Assembly: GCF_000165395.2 (NCBI RefSeq)
Contig: NW_026261571.1
Coordinates: 496,001 to 560,000, forward strand
DNA: 64,000 nt
Origin: Babesia bovis T2Bo
Lineage: Eukaryota > Apicomplexa > Aconoidasida > Piroplasmida > Babesiidae
Reading direction: 5' to 3'
The position numbers were made by a program, and so were the translations under genes. The notes below the pieces were generated by a model. That model saw nothing but the letters and a program-made list of their open reading frames with translations, had not been told where the DNA came from and ran no database searches. Shown one piece after another: positions 1 to 9,976 of the stretch (position 1 is the first letter of the stretch; each line of letters begins with the position of its first letter).

Positions 1-203
1 ATAAATTCAACTCGGATTAAATTTAATACACGTATTTTATCTATCTAGTGTGTGTTATGCACATCACGCCATACATGTGTGTCGCGCGCCGGGTAACGAA
101 GGTCATTACCCATACAGATCCATAATGTGTGTATTTGACCTAGTATCTTAATGGGCGTGATACCTATATTACATATCACGCTTTGGTAACAGGTGTGTGC
201 CCG

Positions 204-1297
204 ATGTCGTTTTTGTCCTTCGTACACATTCTCATCGTGATATCCTTGCACTGCCTCGATGTGGTACTATCCAGGGCGCCAGATGCCGCAAAGCTCGTGG
301 AATTCGCCCATTCCCCAAAGGAGGACCTTGTGGGCGTAACCCTTGGTGCCGTATTCGGCCCTGAGTGTAAGTGTGTGTGTATCAAGCTTGTATGATGTAC
401 AGATATCCAAAAGGTCGAGTCTGCATTGAAAGAAGCATATGGAGGTAGGTGGTGCCATTGCTCCTTAACAGATGTGCAGACCGCGAGGTTACATTCTTCA
501 GGTTGGTCTTATTGATGACTTATAACCCTGTCTACAGGCATATGATCGCAGATTTTGAGAAGCGGTTCGTCAATAGTGCATCTACTGATATCTGCCGCAG
601 CTATGTTGAACACGGTGAGACGCATATGGATGACCCCGGGATACATGTAAGGTATTAGGTCACCGTTTAACTGTTACAGGCCCATATCACCGACAACCTG
701 GGTGATGAGTTCGCCAGCCAGTATAGAACAAGTGCGGATACCGTAGGTAGTGAGTCACGGTTTCATTACGTTCAGGTGGATAGGGAACATCGCATATCAA
801 GGGCTCTGGTACAGTTGATCAAGGAGCAGTTCAACGCGGTACGTGTCTGCATTCATTGGTGCATATATCCACAGCTCAACGAGGTCCACGACATTTATGT
901 GAAGCCTAATTTAGATCGTTTCAATCAAGTGAAGACCTTATCGCAACAGGTGAACGTCAAAACTGATACCCCGTGCTCCACGCAGGCCAGCTGCGACGGT
1001 TTGGAAATACTGATCAACCTGTGCTCCTACATTCGAAATGGATCGCACATGGCATACGAGATTTTCGTCATCATGATACACGTACTGAGTACCATGATGG
1101 CTGTTTTGTGCGGTTGCCTGTTTGTAGGACCCACGCGCATCTGCTTCTTGCAGAATTTTCCATACACCTGCCGTATTCCGTACCCGGTTTTCAACGGAGC
1201 GTTCCAATCCACCATATCGGTTTGGCAATTGGTGAAGGTGGTAACCAACGTATGCAGAATATACGGTGACCCCGGGTTTGGGTCAACGTTTGCCTGA
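204..1297 (+). CDS. Unrecognised secreted/membrane protein, seven exons
   Basis: I do not recognise this family. The proposed exons are 204-366, 403-444, 472-487, 538-646, 680-742, 776-838 and 875-1297, giving 292 residues ending at TGA. Introns are about 27 to 50 nt and have GT..AG ends, and each join keeps the frame. ATG 204 is chosen because it begins a clear signal peptide (MSFLSFVHILIVISLHCLDVV). The middle is charged and probably helical. Near residues 225-250 lies one strong hydrophobic stretch, likely a membrane segment, followed by a short Cys-containing tail (motif CRIPYPVFNGAF). A type I membrane or ER/secretory protein is the fair inference. Exon 3, at 16 nt, is a micro-exon inferred from frame, because a longer exon there gives a stop. 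It ends 107 bp before the convergent RPL9 gene. Confidence 0.6.
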
Positions 1298-1404
1298 TGT
1301 TTTGAGACAACATCTCACCATGTAACACAGATATAATCTATATGCGCACAGTACTTTAGTAATCCTATAGACGAGATAAAGTATAACAAGGATTAGGGCA
1401 TGAG

Positions 1405-2014
1405 TTAAGCCTCCTGGTCCACCAATCCCTTCTCACTGACGTAGATACCGTCAAGGAACTGCCTAATGTCCTTGTTCCTGACGAGAGCGCATTGGTGGAT
1501 GAGAGCAGCAGACCTTCCGACATTCTCCACATCGACACCAGTGAGAATGATCTCGTCCTTGACGCTCTCTGACTTCTCGATCTTAACACCAGGAAGAACC
1601 TTCACAACCCTCACACGCTTCTCACCAAGGAAGTTACGGATTTCGATAGTCTTCCCATCATCAGTAATGTTGGAGTTAATAGGAAAGTGCGCATGTACAA
1701 GCCTCATCTTGTATTGGTACTTCTTAGTGACACCAGTGATCATGTTGCTGATGTGGGTCATGACAGTCCTAATGGTAGCGATCATGGACTTAGTACCGAA
1801 CCATTGCATAGCAATGATAGTCTTCTGGTCCTTTGAAAGCCTCAACTCAATGGGCACGTGCGAGAAGTCACGAGTAATGTCACCGTACTTACCCTTGACG
1901 GTAACCTTTCTGGACTTCACGGTAACCGTGACTGTATAGCCATGAATCACGGACAAATCGCGACCTACCTCCATCAGGAATTTTCAAAGTGTCAGAAGAG
2001 AGAGTGGTCTTCAT
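1405..2014 (-). CDS. RPL9: 60S ribosomal protein L9 (uL6)
   Basis: This is a component of the cytosolic large ribosomal subunit near the GTPase-associated region. Exons are complement 1969-2014 and 1405-1931, giving 190 residues, the usual length for eukaryotic L9. Family marks include VTVKSRKVTVKGKYG near the N-terminus, a motif of the type YKMRLVHAHFPIN in the middle, EIRNFLGEK, and the C-terminal NKDIRQFLDGIYVSEKG. The large exon could open at an in-frame ATG (1974), but this gives a non-L9 start (MEVGRD). A 46-nt upstream exon beginning MKTTLSSDTLKIPDG and a 37-nt intron (GTAGGT..ATACAG) restore the canonical MKT-type N-terminus. I therefore take ATG 2014 as the start. The gene is single copy here and convergent with the upstream + strand gene. 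Confidence 0.95.
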
Positions 2015-2873
2015 TTTCACCTACTTTCTATAGAATATTAGCGCAATTATACAACATATGGTGTCGTGCCTTCGGGACCAAGGTGGCTCCATGGTCGGCC
2101 TCAGGGGTATTATCGCATATTTTGCTGAATCTTACCTTGGTATTTTATGCTTCTCTCCAACGGAACACTTTGTGTTAGATATCTAATGTGTATTTACCGA
2201 TTTTGTTCACTCCCTTCCCTGTCCCAACTTGGTCCCCCACTGATGACGGTGATGGCCAACGATGCCTACACAGGATACTAACACCAGTTTATATGTACAA
2301 AATTTTTCTATGTTATATATAAAGTGCATTTGTTGTGTTGGGGATTATTCCAGATGTATGTGTACCCCCGCTGCACTGGATGCAACGGTTTGTTAGAAAA
2401 GGATTGGTACAGGGCAGTAACCCGCACCTGGAGCTGTAGGATTGTAAATAACATATCTCCCTGCGATTCTCTGAGGCGTTAGCCCGTAAGGCCATGCCGG
2501 TGTTAATTGGTCTTTATGTACCTTGGGTCCTACGGGATCCTTAGTATTTACTCAATGTACCTACTGTTGAAGTCGTGCGGTGGCGGTTCTATCGGATGCC
2601 TCGTATAGGCCACTTTCTTGCCCGAGGGCAGGGCTATAGGTCGTGGTCTAAACCTCCCTGATTGGTTGTTTTTTTCGGTATTATTTCGACATACCCCACC
2701 ATAGCTTCTGTCTTATTAGGAATTTACATATATCTCCATCTACCCCGATGGTATTCACCGCCTGAGCATGGATGCATGTCTACCCGCCTGGATTTCCTAC
2801 CTTCGCCCGGTTTCTTGAGTCCGGAACGGAGAATAGCACGCATTTTATTTCTGTATAATATAGACACTATATA
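2015..2873. other. Spacer between RPL9 and organellar S15 genes
   Basis: This 859-bp stretch must hold the RPL9 promoter on its left and the 3' end of the S15 gene on its right. I found no convincing spliced or unspliced protein. The open frames on either strand (for example 2662-3078 +) are hydrophobic, lack family similarity and partly overlap S15 exons. The right half contains several short perfect hairpins and a run of seven T, listed separately as a candidate structured RNA. Confidence 0.6.
2460..2675 (+). ncRNA. Candidate structured Pol III RNA, identity unknown
   Basis: There is no coding signal. Several hairpins lie close together on the + strand. GGC-GTTA-GCC sits at 2475-2484. A six-pair stem with a cTACGg loop (UNCG type, exceptionally stable as RNA) is at 2525-2540. 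A two-step stem GTGGC/GCCAC stacked on CTAT/ATAG spans 2580-2613, and CTTGCC-CGAG-GGCAGG is at 2617-2632. A run of seven T follows at 2669-2675, as expected for a Pol III terminator. The 5' end is not determined and may lie upstream of 2460. I looked for signatures of U6, SRP RNA helix 8, RNase P/MRP, 5S and a telomerase template and recognised none. All of this is inference from local pairing, and the hairpins could also be fortuitous. Confidence 0.35.
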
Positions 2874-3502
2874 TTACAACCTACTCAGCACTTTGCAAAC
2901 ATACTGGTATAGCTCAAAGTCCTCGTTGTACAGTCGTTTCATAAGTTTGTGTCTCCTACTGAGCAAAATTGCCATTGCGCGCTTCCTGCAATTGTCCCTA
3001 GGGTGCCTTATCAGATGCGCTCTTAGGTTAAGTATCTTCTCCGATACGCACGCAACTGTGTATATTATGTCTACATAGACCACAACCTACGTTGAACTGG
3101 TGCACTTCCCGTGTCAAAAGGCTCCTTCTGCAAATGTTTCATGAGTAGCAGCGTACGCGCCCGGCGTATTTCCCGCCCGCTGGCGCACTTCAAGCTTAAC
3201 GCCTGCGTTATTCTGGGATCTAACTCCGATAGGTCCTCAGGTTGCCATCTGCCAACTAGCCCCTGCGGTACCCGAGCTCGCTCCGCCAAAAAAATGGCTT
3301 CTGCCTTCTTGTACCACTCCGTTTTAGGCGCTCTCACCTTCTCGAAGGGGTATCCCTTGATCCTGAACTGTTTAACATGGGACACATATCTATGTTGAGC
3401 ATCAGCAGAACAATGGCCAATCCTTGGAACATTGATATATGGTACCCTGTAGAAACACCTGATTGGTATCATAGTGTTACATTCTATAAAATGTGTAATC
3501 AA
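2874..3502 (-). CDS. Organellar ribosomal protein S15 (uS15m)
   Basis: This is a small-subunit ribosomal protein that in bacteria binds 16S rRNA helices 20-22. The exons are complement 3091-3502 and 2874-3055, joined across a 35-nt intron (GTAGGT..TACACAG), giving 197 residues. The C-terminal exon carries the S15 signature: LRAHLIRHPRDNCRKRAM, then ILLSRRHKLMKRLY and a final VCKVLSRL. This matches the conserved H..H.KD...RR.L and RR.LL.YL pattern. Bacterial S15 is about 89 residues, so the first 110 or so residues are an extension that would include an organelle-targeting leader. ATG 3502 is the first in frame, and a second Met lies ten residues in. The cytosolic S15-type protein (uS15/RPS13) is different, so a mitochondrial or apicoplast ribosome is inferred. 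The targeting sequence does not settle which. Confidence 0.8.
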
Positions 3503-3607
3503 TTGCCAATGTACCTCGATGCTTGTGTTAGATTCCCCATGACCCCGGTTAAACGTGGATAATACATACTCCAGTGGATATATCGCATCTTCTGTATATA
3601 TTACTAG

Positions 3608-6600
3608 ATGGAATCATACTGCAATGGTGCCATGATTCCACAATTGGAGCTCATTCTCCTAGCTCCGTGTAAGGAATCCAGGGAGCGTGCAATATCCTAT
3701 ATCAAAGATGACGTCATCGCTTCCGGGCATAGTGACCTACTAGATCTAGTAACATTTGCCGCTGAGGGCGATGTGTACCGAGGTGTAACGTTATTAGACA
3801 GATGTATGGGCCAATCTGTTTTTTTGGATGTTGACCCTTCCGTTGCAATATCATGCCAAACCCTGTACGATCATTTGGTCTCCCGTGTACATGAGTTCAT
3901 TAGTAACGGCTCCAAACAGGGCCTGGAGCGTATCTACGTGCTTGCAGGGCTAGTTCTACTGCTGAATACGTTCATCAGGTTGAATTGGTTAGGGCCACCA
4001 TGTGGATGTTCCAGTGAATCGGATAAGCATCTCGCATCGCGTTACAGCAACAAAGCAATTGAAGACCCGAGTGACAATGACGTTACACTCGATACCTACG
4101 GATCTGTTACCGACAAGGGCGCCTCATTCTCAGCCTTTGCTATAGAGAAGGTATCCCTAGAGTACACCCAGAGGTGTATCCTAGGGTCGCCTGATTTGAG
4201 GTATATCGACCTAGAACAAGGTGGCTACGCCACGCTAGTGGCATCCATATTGGATGCCTTGGAAATAGATGGTGAGACTGTATACAGTGGCGTATACGGC
4301 TCACCATACTTTGTAGCTGCATTGGCATTCCTGGGCTGCCTAAACGGTTCAATCGTTGGTCAGGGCCTATCGAGTAACTCCGTGCTTACTAAGGAGAGTA
4401 GTACTCTAAATACCGTTGGTATATGGCAGGGTCGTGTGGCATTTATATGGCAGCGCATCGTGCGAAACAGCACCCTGAACCCATGTCCAACACTGTTTCG
4501 CACTTGCGTTATCGACTTTGGCGAATCGTTGAAATCTTGCGGCATCCTGCCGCAGGATTTCAACATATCGGTTTGTGACCCTTTGTTGCTAAAGGAGGTG
4601 AACATTGCTTCCGTTGATGTACCAAACACGGTATCAACTGGAATGACTTTCTTGGCCAACTCCATTAAGCCAGATCTAGTATCGCGTTTCGAGTGCCCTG
4701 GGTACCTACGACCACTCCTGATACTTGAGCTTGGCGTAAGGCTGCCTTATTACAACATGTCGAGGCTATTCGATTCATTATTAAACATAGCCTCAAGTAC
4801 ATTGAATTTTGGCTATACCTTCACGGGCAAGCTGGGTATTCGTCGAAAGCACCAAGTGCGGGAAACAGCACAGCTGGTACTGGTAACAGATAGATCCAAT
4901 GATAATGGACCTAGTGGGACCAAAGATGAACATGGTAACGCCAGTGTGCCCGAAAATATCGGTTTAATATCAGTAAACGACGATAGTGATATCTTGGAGC
5001 GGCCCCGACTATCCGAGGAAGCGGATGAATCGCAACTGTCACTGGCTGAGCAGTGCTTACTGCTATGCCACGCGCTCCACATGCTCAAGTCAACGCCCGA
5101 GAGCGATGAGTTGAACCTGGAGTTCCTTAACGCCATTGTTGTACGGTGCCTAGATAATGTATCTGCAACCACATCGTGGCTGTTAACCTCAGTCGCACTA
5201 TGGGTGCGCTGCAAGACTGAATACCATCGCACCAAGACAGTTGAACGTGCAACTTTGCAGCTATACAAGCTGAGTGATGCGTACTACGAGCCCAGTGCAG
5301 CGCCCGGAGCACGTCTGGAGTACATCTGGAATGTATGGTACCCTAGTGCTTGGGGTATAAAGCGCGAAATTGCAAGGAGGATGTCATCTATAGGGTCGTT
5401 CCTCACGGCATTCGAAATTTACAAACAGCTGCATATGTGGGAGGATGCAATACAATGCTTAATTATAGTAGGACGTAAAAAAGACGCACTCGAGCTGGTA
5501 TGTTAATCTGCTAGTTACTAGATGCTGTAGGTAAACCAACAGCTGAAGACAGCACCCAGTGCTTTGCTGTGGTGCTTCCTAGGAGACATAGAAGGTGATA
5601 TATCGCATTACAAAACTGCTTGGGAGGTTTCCAAGCACCGTTGCGCTCGTGCGCAACGGACCCTGGGCTCATATTACTTCAACAAGGGCGATTTGGACCA
5701 GGCAATAGCTTCACTGGAGCTGGCGTTATCCATTAACCCTATGCGAGAAAGCAGCCAGTTCATGCTAGGATGCTGCTACCTGAAGAAAGGCTCTCTGGAG
5801 CGTGCCATATCCGTGTTTGCCAGAGTGGTGTCCATGAATCCGTCGTGCCACGATGCCTGGGCGAATATGTGCAGTGCCCACCTGAATGTAAGTTTGTATA
5901 CCAGGGATATAGTGGACTCAGATCGGTAACATGAAGGAAGCAACTATATGCATAGAGCAAGCAGTTAAGCATAACGGGAACAAGTGGGAGTTCTGGGATA
6001 TCCGGATGCGTATAGCCCTTAGGGTATGTTACTACACTGTCAAGTACATCTCGCTACAGTCCCGGGATATACAGAACGTATGCTTCGCTATGGAAAAGCT
6101 GATATCCCTGGGAAAGGTAAGTCGGTATCCACTGGCGTCACTGTATACAGAAGAGTGCTATTGACCCACTCATGGTGGCGTTCCTGGTGGACGCCTCCAC
6201 GAAGTTTGATCGCAACCATGCAACGCAGAGAATTATAGCTCGTACCCTAGATACAATTACCAAGCATATCACTGATAACGGCGATATCTGGTCGCAGTGC
6301 GCCCGCTACTTTGGATTCCAAAAGTGCTACCTCGAGGCGCTGGAATGCACGTTTCGGGAGTACCGAGCACTGGAATCTGAGATAGTTACCAGTCTAACCG
6401 AAGCTAAAGGTGATCTAGAAAAACAACGTGAGAATGATGTTAACCAAATTAAGCGAGTAACTAGCTGTCTAGGCGCAATGGTGTCCCTGTTGAAGCGTAT
6501 GTCGGTGTCGGATCGCCGTGACAAGCGCGCCACCGTGATTGAAACTTTGCGCAGCGTACGAGAACGCATACACTCCCGCATCGAAGCCGTAAATGCACAG

Positions 6601-6675
6601 TGGCAAATGGAAATGGACTCACTAATAGAAAATGCGGAAGTTGAGGACGTTGTATGCGTATATGCAGATGAGTGA
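3608..6675 (+). CDS. TTC27: TPR protein, TTC27/Emw1-like
   Basis: The exons are 3608-5497, 5531-5887, 5922-6023, 6060-6116 and 6151-6675, all phase 0, with introns of 33 to 36 nt, giving 976 residues. The family is an essential but poorly understood eukaryotic TPR protein (yeast Emw1). The human protein is about 843 residues. The long N-terminal part is helical and weakly conserved. The diagnostic block begins after residue 631: an AWE.S..R..RAQRTLG segment followed by about three TPRs (roughly 672-775) with typical spacing, for example ALSINPMRESSQFMLGCCYL and a VVSMNPSCHDAWANMCSAHL segment, then KWEFWDIRMRIAL. This order and the W-rich end of the repeats match TTC27 better than generic TPR proteins. 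The C-terminal 160 residues are charged and may form a coiled coil. Stop TGA is at 6673-6675. A role in cell-wall or secretory function in yeast should not be transferred directly. Confidence 0.75.
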
Positions 6676-6765
6676 GGACCACCATCGCGCCGGGCGCACT
6701 ACTGAACATGCTGACACAACGGTACCCTAAAGTATACCAGTTGATATAATAACTATTTAGTAACA

Positions 6766-7134
6766 ATGACAGACATCAAACAACGTGAGAGCGGGTTCAA
6801 CGCATCTTACGGGAACCGAATTGACCCAAGCAGCAGGATGTTCATAGTTGGAATTCCAACACGCATGGATACGGTAAGTGTGCAAATGGTGTATCTGTAG
6901 CATTACCCAGGCTATCGCTGGCCTGCATGGGTACACAAACGATTGTAGCTGTTGTATATATTATCACAGAACACGCTGCGATCCGAGATTGAGCATTATG
7001 GAGACGTTGAAGTATACCTCTGCGAAAATTGCGAGGGAGATAACGGGTGGGCATTTGTAGGATTCACAAGGAGAGATGCCGTGGAGCGAGTATGTAGGCA
7101 AGTAAAGGCCAGACCGCACCGCACAGTAGCCTGA
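6766..7134 (+). CDS. Small RRM-like RNA-binding protein
   Basis: The two exons, 6766-6873 and 6970-7134, are joined in phase 0 across a 96-nt intron (GTAAGT..TCACAG), giving 90 residues. The product is almost only an RRM-type fold. MFIVGIP looks like the RNP2 strand at residues 25-31, an alpha-helix with LRSEIEHYGDVE follows, and GWAFVGFTRRDAVERV resembles RNP1 and helix 2. RNP1 is degenerate: it has one aromatic where canonical RRMs have two, so RNA binding is inferred. It is shorter than typical single-RRM proteins. It starts about 90 bp after the TPR gene on the same strand and ends about 130 bp from the convergent Arg/Tyr-rich gene. A conserved piroplasm protein of unknown role is the safe reading. 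Confidence 0.6.
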
Positions 7135-7264
7135 AATCTTCCTATAGCTATAGAAACACCGTAACAGGTGCTATACGTACTTCATTAATGTTACTCGATG
7201 TTCGCATTTATGACATTGTTATACCAATAAAAAGATTTTTTAGTGAATTCTTGTACCCAGTGAC

Positions 7265-9252
7265 TTAAGTACCCTCAGCCTTAATGGCAACGATACCCAC
7301 CGAAGGTGGTTTGAACTTGCAGGGTTTGGGCGGAGTGGTCTTACACTTCTCCACAGCATTGGATATGTGCTCAACGTTGGTGCGCTTGACCAACGGGAGG
7401 AACTTGTTCAAGCAATTGATAAAGCAACAGTGTACCCGCGATCCAGATGGTGATATAAAGAAACGATGACATACTGCCATAGAAGAAAAACATGATTCGT
7501 TAGGAAATTGCAACGACATGATCTTAGATGGCTTGTGGTACATACACTTAATACCCGATTTAGTCAACGCATTGGCAATTTGGTTGGCATCCTCCTGGCA
7601 AGCTACATAGGGCGATACAAAGGTAAGCTGTGATATGGGCTTCTGCTTAGGACCGTGATCATCCTGGGACTTATTAGTCAAAACCGATAAAAGGTCTTCG
7701 TTAGCCTTGTTAACACCAAAGGAGTTATTAAGCTGAGCCTGGGCTACCTGGGTCAGAGATTCAGCGTTAAACCAAAGCGCTATAGCCTCGGTGTATATAC
7801 GCCAACCTGATGGGTCGGGACATACAACAATGGTAGATGGGTATGACCTAATAGCATTCGTTGAAAAGGTGGCCCAAAATTGCATTGCCTTGATTTCTGA
7901 ATTAAATATCAACAGGCCCATAGCATCAGGTGGGTCTGTGTTCACCACAGTCTTGCTATTGGTGTCGCCCGTCTTCGGAAACATTAACGGTAACTCATTT
8001 ACCGCAATGCCGGAGTCGCCAAAGAGCAGTACAAACTTCTGCAAACCGATTTTGTCCCACCACTGTTCATGGTAACCTTTTAACTTGTGGCTGTCACCAA
8101 CGTCAACGCAAGCTGACATCATGCTGTCAGGTATTACCTCATCCCAATCAAGCAGCTTTTCGTAAGCCTCCATTATGTAGACGAGCACTTCACTGGGACG
8201 CCAGTGCCTGGGAATGCCCATCATCAGTAACGACAGGGTGCCTGTGGAGTATATATACATAGTTAGTCCCACCTACCTTTGAGCCACCACTCCTGTACAA
8301 GCTCACAGCGACTTGAGCATAAGTACGCGTTAATGCGCTCCAACGGAGTGCAAAAGAAGTTGCTACCAGGCTTAATGGCGTTCCAATGAGTGCCCAATTC
8401 AAACGGGGGCGAATCCAACGAGGACTCAGATGGCGGCACCTTGGGGAGAGTTACAATGTCGAGTGCCGTAGTCATCCGCGCAGCGTACAAGTTACGACCG
8501 ACCCTGGGATCAGCGATTTTGCCATCGTCAGTGGCCTCAGCTGTCTCAGCCGCCTTCGACTCGGGGCGGTTCTTAGCAGCATTGCGACCGGTATTGCCAG
8601 ATTCTTGGTTGCCGCCACCCTTGGTTTTAGCAGGTTTCTGCTGAGCGCTATCCGAAGGTTGAGCGTGCTTAGCTGGAGGTTCCTTGGGTGGTGGCGGTGG
8701 AGGTGAATAGTAAACCTTACGAGGATTCGGACTGCGACGGTCGGAGTACGGAGTCTGTGGCGAGAAGCTGCGACGTGAATGACGGTAACCGTCATAACGA
8801 TCATAGCGGTCGTAACGGTCAGAGTACTGGTCACGGTCATCATAGTGATCCACAGTCCTGCGATACTTGGTCACCTCCTCGTAACGACCGCCCCTATAAG
8901 ACCGAGATTCCTCATAGTCATCACGATCATCGTCATAAGATCGATGGTTCTGACGACTACCACGATATGACCTAGATTCCGAATAATAATCTCGGTCAGC
9001 ATACCGATGATGACGAACGTGGTCATCATTGTCATAGTACCTACGGTAACCATCCGGAGTATGATCTTCATAACGACGCCTGGAACTGTTCTGATAATGA
9101 CCATCCCTGTAATCGGAATGTCCACGACGCTTATGGTCAAAGTCCCTATATCTAGACCCGTGACCGACGCCCGAGTCACGAGGCACGTTTTCGTCGTCCG
9201 TACCACCAGACTTCCTCCCAGAAGAACCCTGCTTCCACTCGTGAGTTTTCAT
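7265..9252 (-). CDS. Arg/Tyr/Asp-rich low-complexity protein with conserved C-terminal half
   Basis: The exons are complement 8277-9252 and 7265-8241, joined across a 35-nt intron (GTAGGT..CCACAG), giving 650 residues. The first 190 residues are extremely rich in R, Y, D, H and S, with runs such as SDRYDRYDRYDGYR and many RS/RY pairs. A proline run (SPPPPPPKEPP) and a KP/Q-rich linker follow. This composition resembles RNA-binding or phase-separating nuclear proteins of the SR/RY type. The C-terminal 350 residues are globular. The segment beginning LSLLMMGIPRHWRP could be a divergent RRM-like strand-helix unit, but no catalytic motif is visible. I do not recognise the family. A role in mRNA processing is inference from composition only. 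Antisense frames over the low-complexity part are artefacts of its repetitive codons. Confidence 0.65.
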
Positions 9253-9553
9253 CTATGTGACCCTAACTAGAAGGACCGTTAAAATATCGGTGATCAAGCC
9301 AACGTTAAACGTGGGTGCGACCACTCGTGGGCCAACATTGAATCCAACCACAGCCACAGTAATACACTATAAAATACACATTTTATAATATACAGTAATT
9401 CTATAGTTATCATCTAGGATATAGAATGCAGAAAAAGTAAGAGGTGTATTAACGCAAGTGTTACATTGCTACTCGCAACCACTGACATTCACCGGCAACT
9501 TTGTCAAAGCCAATGAAATAGACATTATAGAATATAACTAATAATAATGCGAT
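9253..9553. other. Spacer between two - strand genes
   Basis: These 301 bp lie upstream of the Arg/Tyr-rich gene and downstream of the SPC12 gene. The stretch is AT-rich, with several TATA-like runs between about 9365 and 9420, and should contain the promoter of the former and the 3' end of the latter. I see no further gene, hairpin cluster or repeat in it. Confidence 0.6.
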
Positions 9554-9929
9554 TTACTTCCTAGAGCTCACAGGCTTCCACTTAATTTGATTTCTGCAGA
9601 AAAAAGGCCATCCAGGAGTACATACCTATAGCCATTAGTAATAACACCCAGCACTTACAGCAACACAAATAGCAGTAGTGATCCCAAGACAGAATAGAGT
9701 TAATGTGAAATCCTGATGCTGGAAACCAATATAAGTTCCCACGAGCGTGCCCGTGATCAATATGGCATACATCAAAACCTCGCATAACATCTGCCCGTGG
9801 AAGTCCTATGGCATTATAAAAACTGATACTTCAATGGACAATAAGTATTACACCCGTGTGTAAAGACAACAGCCAACTTACCACGGTCCCGTTCATGTAA
9901 TTAAGCAGGCCACTCAAGACATACATCAT
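9554..9929 (-). CDS. SPCS1: Signal peptidase complex subunit SPC12 (SPCS1)
   Basis: This is the small non-catalytic subunit of the ER signal peptidase complex, spanning the membrane twice. The exons are complement 9882-9929, 9659-9805 and 9554-9625, all phase 0, giving 88 residues. The family marks are in order. A DFHGQMLCEVLMYAILITG segment matches the usual D(Y/F).GQ.L.E opening and runs into the first membrane helix. A second helix (FTLTLFCLGITTAICVAV) follows. The tail TPGWPFFCRNQIKWKPV matches the conserved P.WP.Y..HPLKW.P end. Length and topology fit (human 102 residues). The start could be Met1, Met2 or Met12, and I chose the first. The 3' exon is recognisable only after splicing out a 33-nt intron that contains a stop codon. 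Confidence 0.85.
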
Positions 9930-9976
9930 TAACACAACTATGGAATACTATAACAACTGAAAAGAACTGGCAATAT

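Noticed and set aside
1466..1939. 157-codon open frame on the + strand
   Set aside because: It lies antisense to RPL9, whose family identity is certain. The frame is a codon-bias shadow.
2641..2660. Telomerase RNA template-like word (ctaaacct)
   Set aside because: Too short for a one-and-a-half-repeat template and with no other telomerase RNA feature recognised.
2662..3078. 138-codon hydrophobic open frame on the + strand
   Set aside because: It overlaps the S15 second exon on the other strand and the candidate RNA terminator, and has no similarity.
8472..9206. Open frames on both strands over the Arg/Tyr-rich gene
   Set aside because: The repetitive codons of the low-complexity domain open several frames. 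Only the - strand frame splices into a globular C-terminal half.
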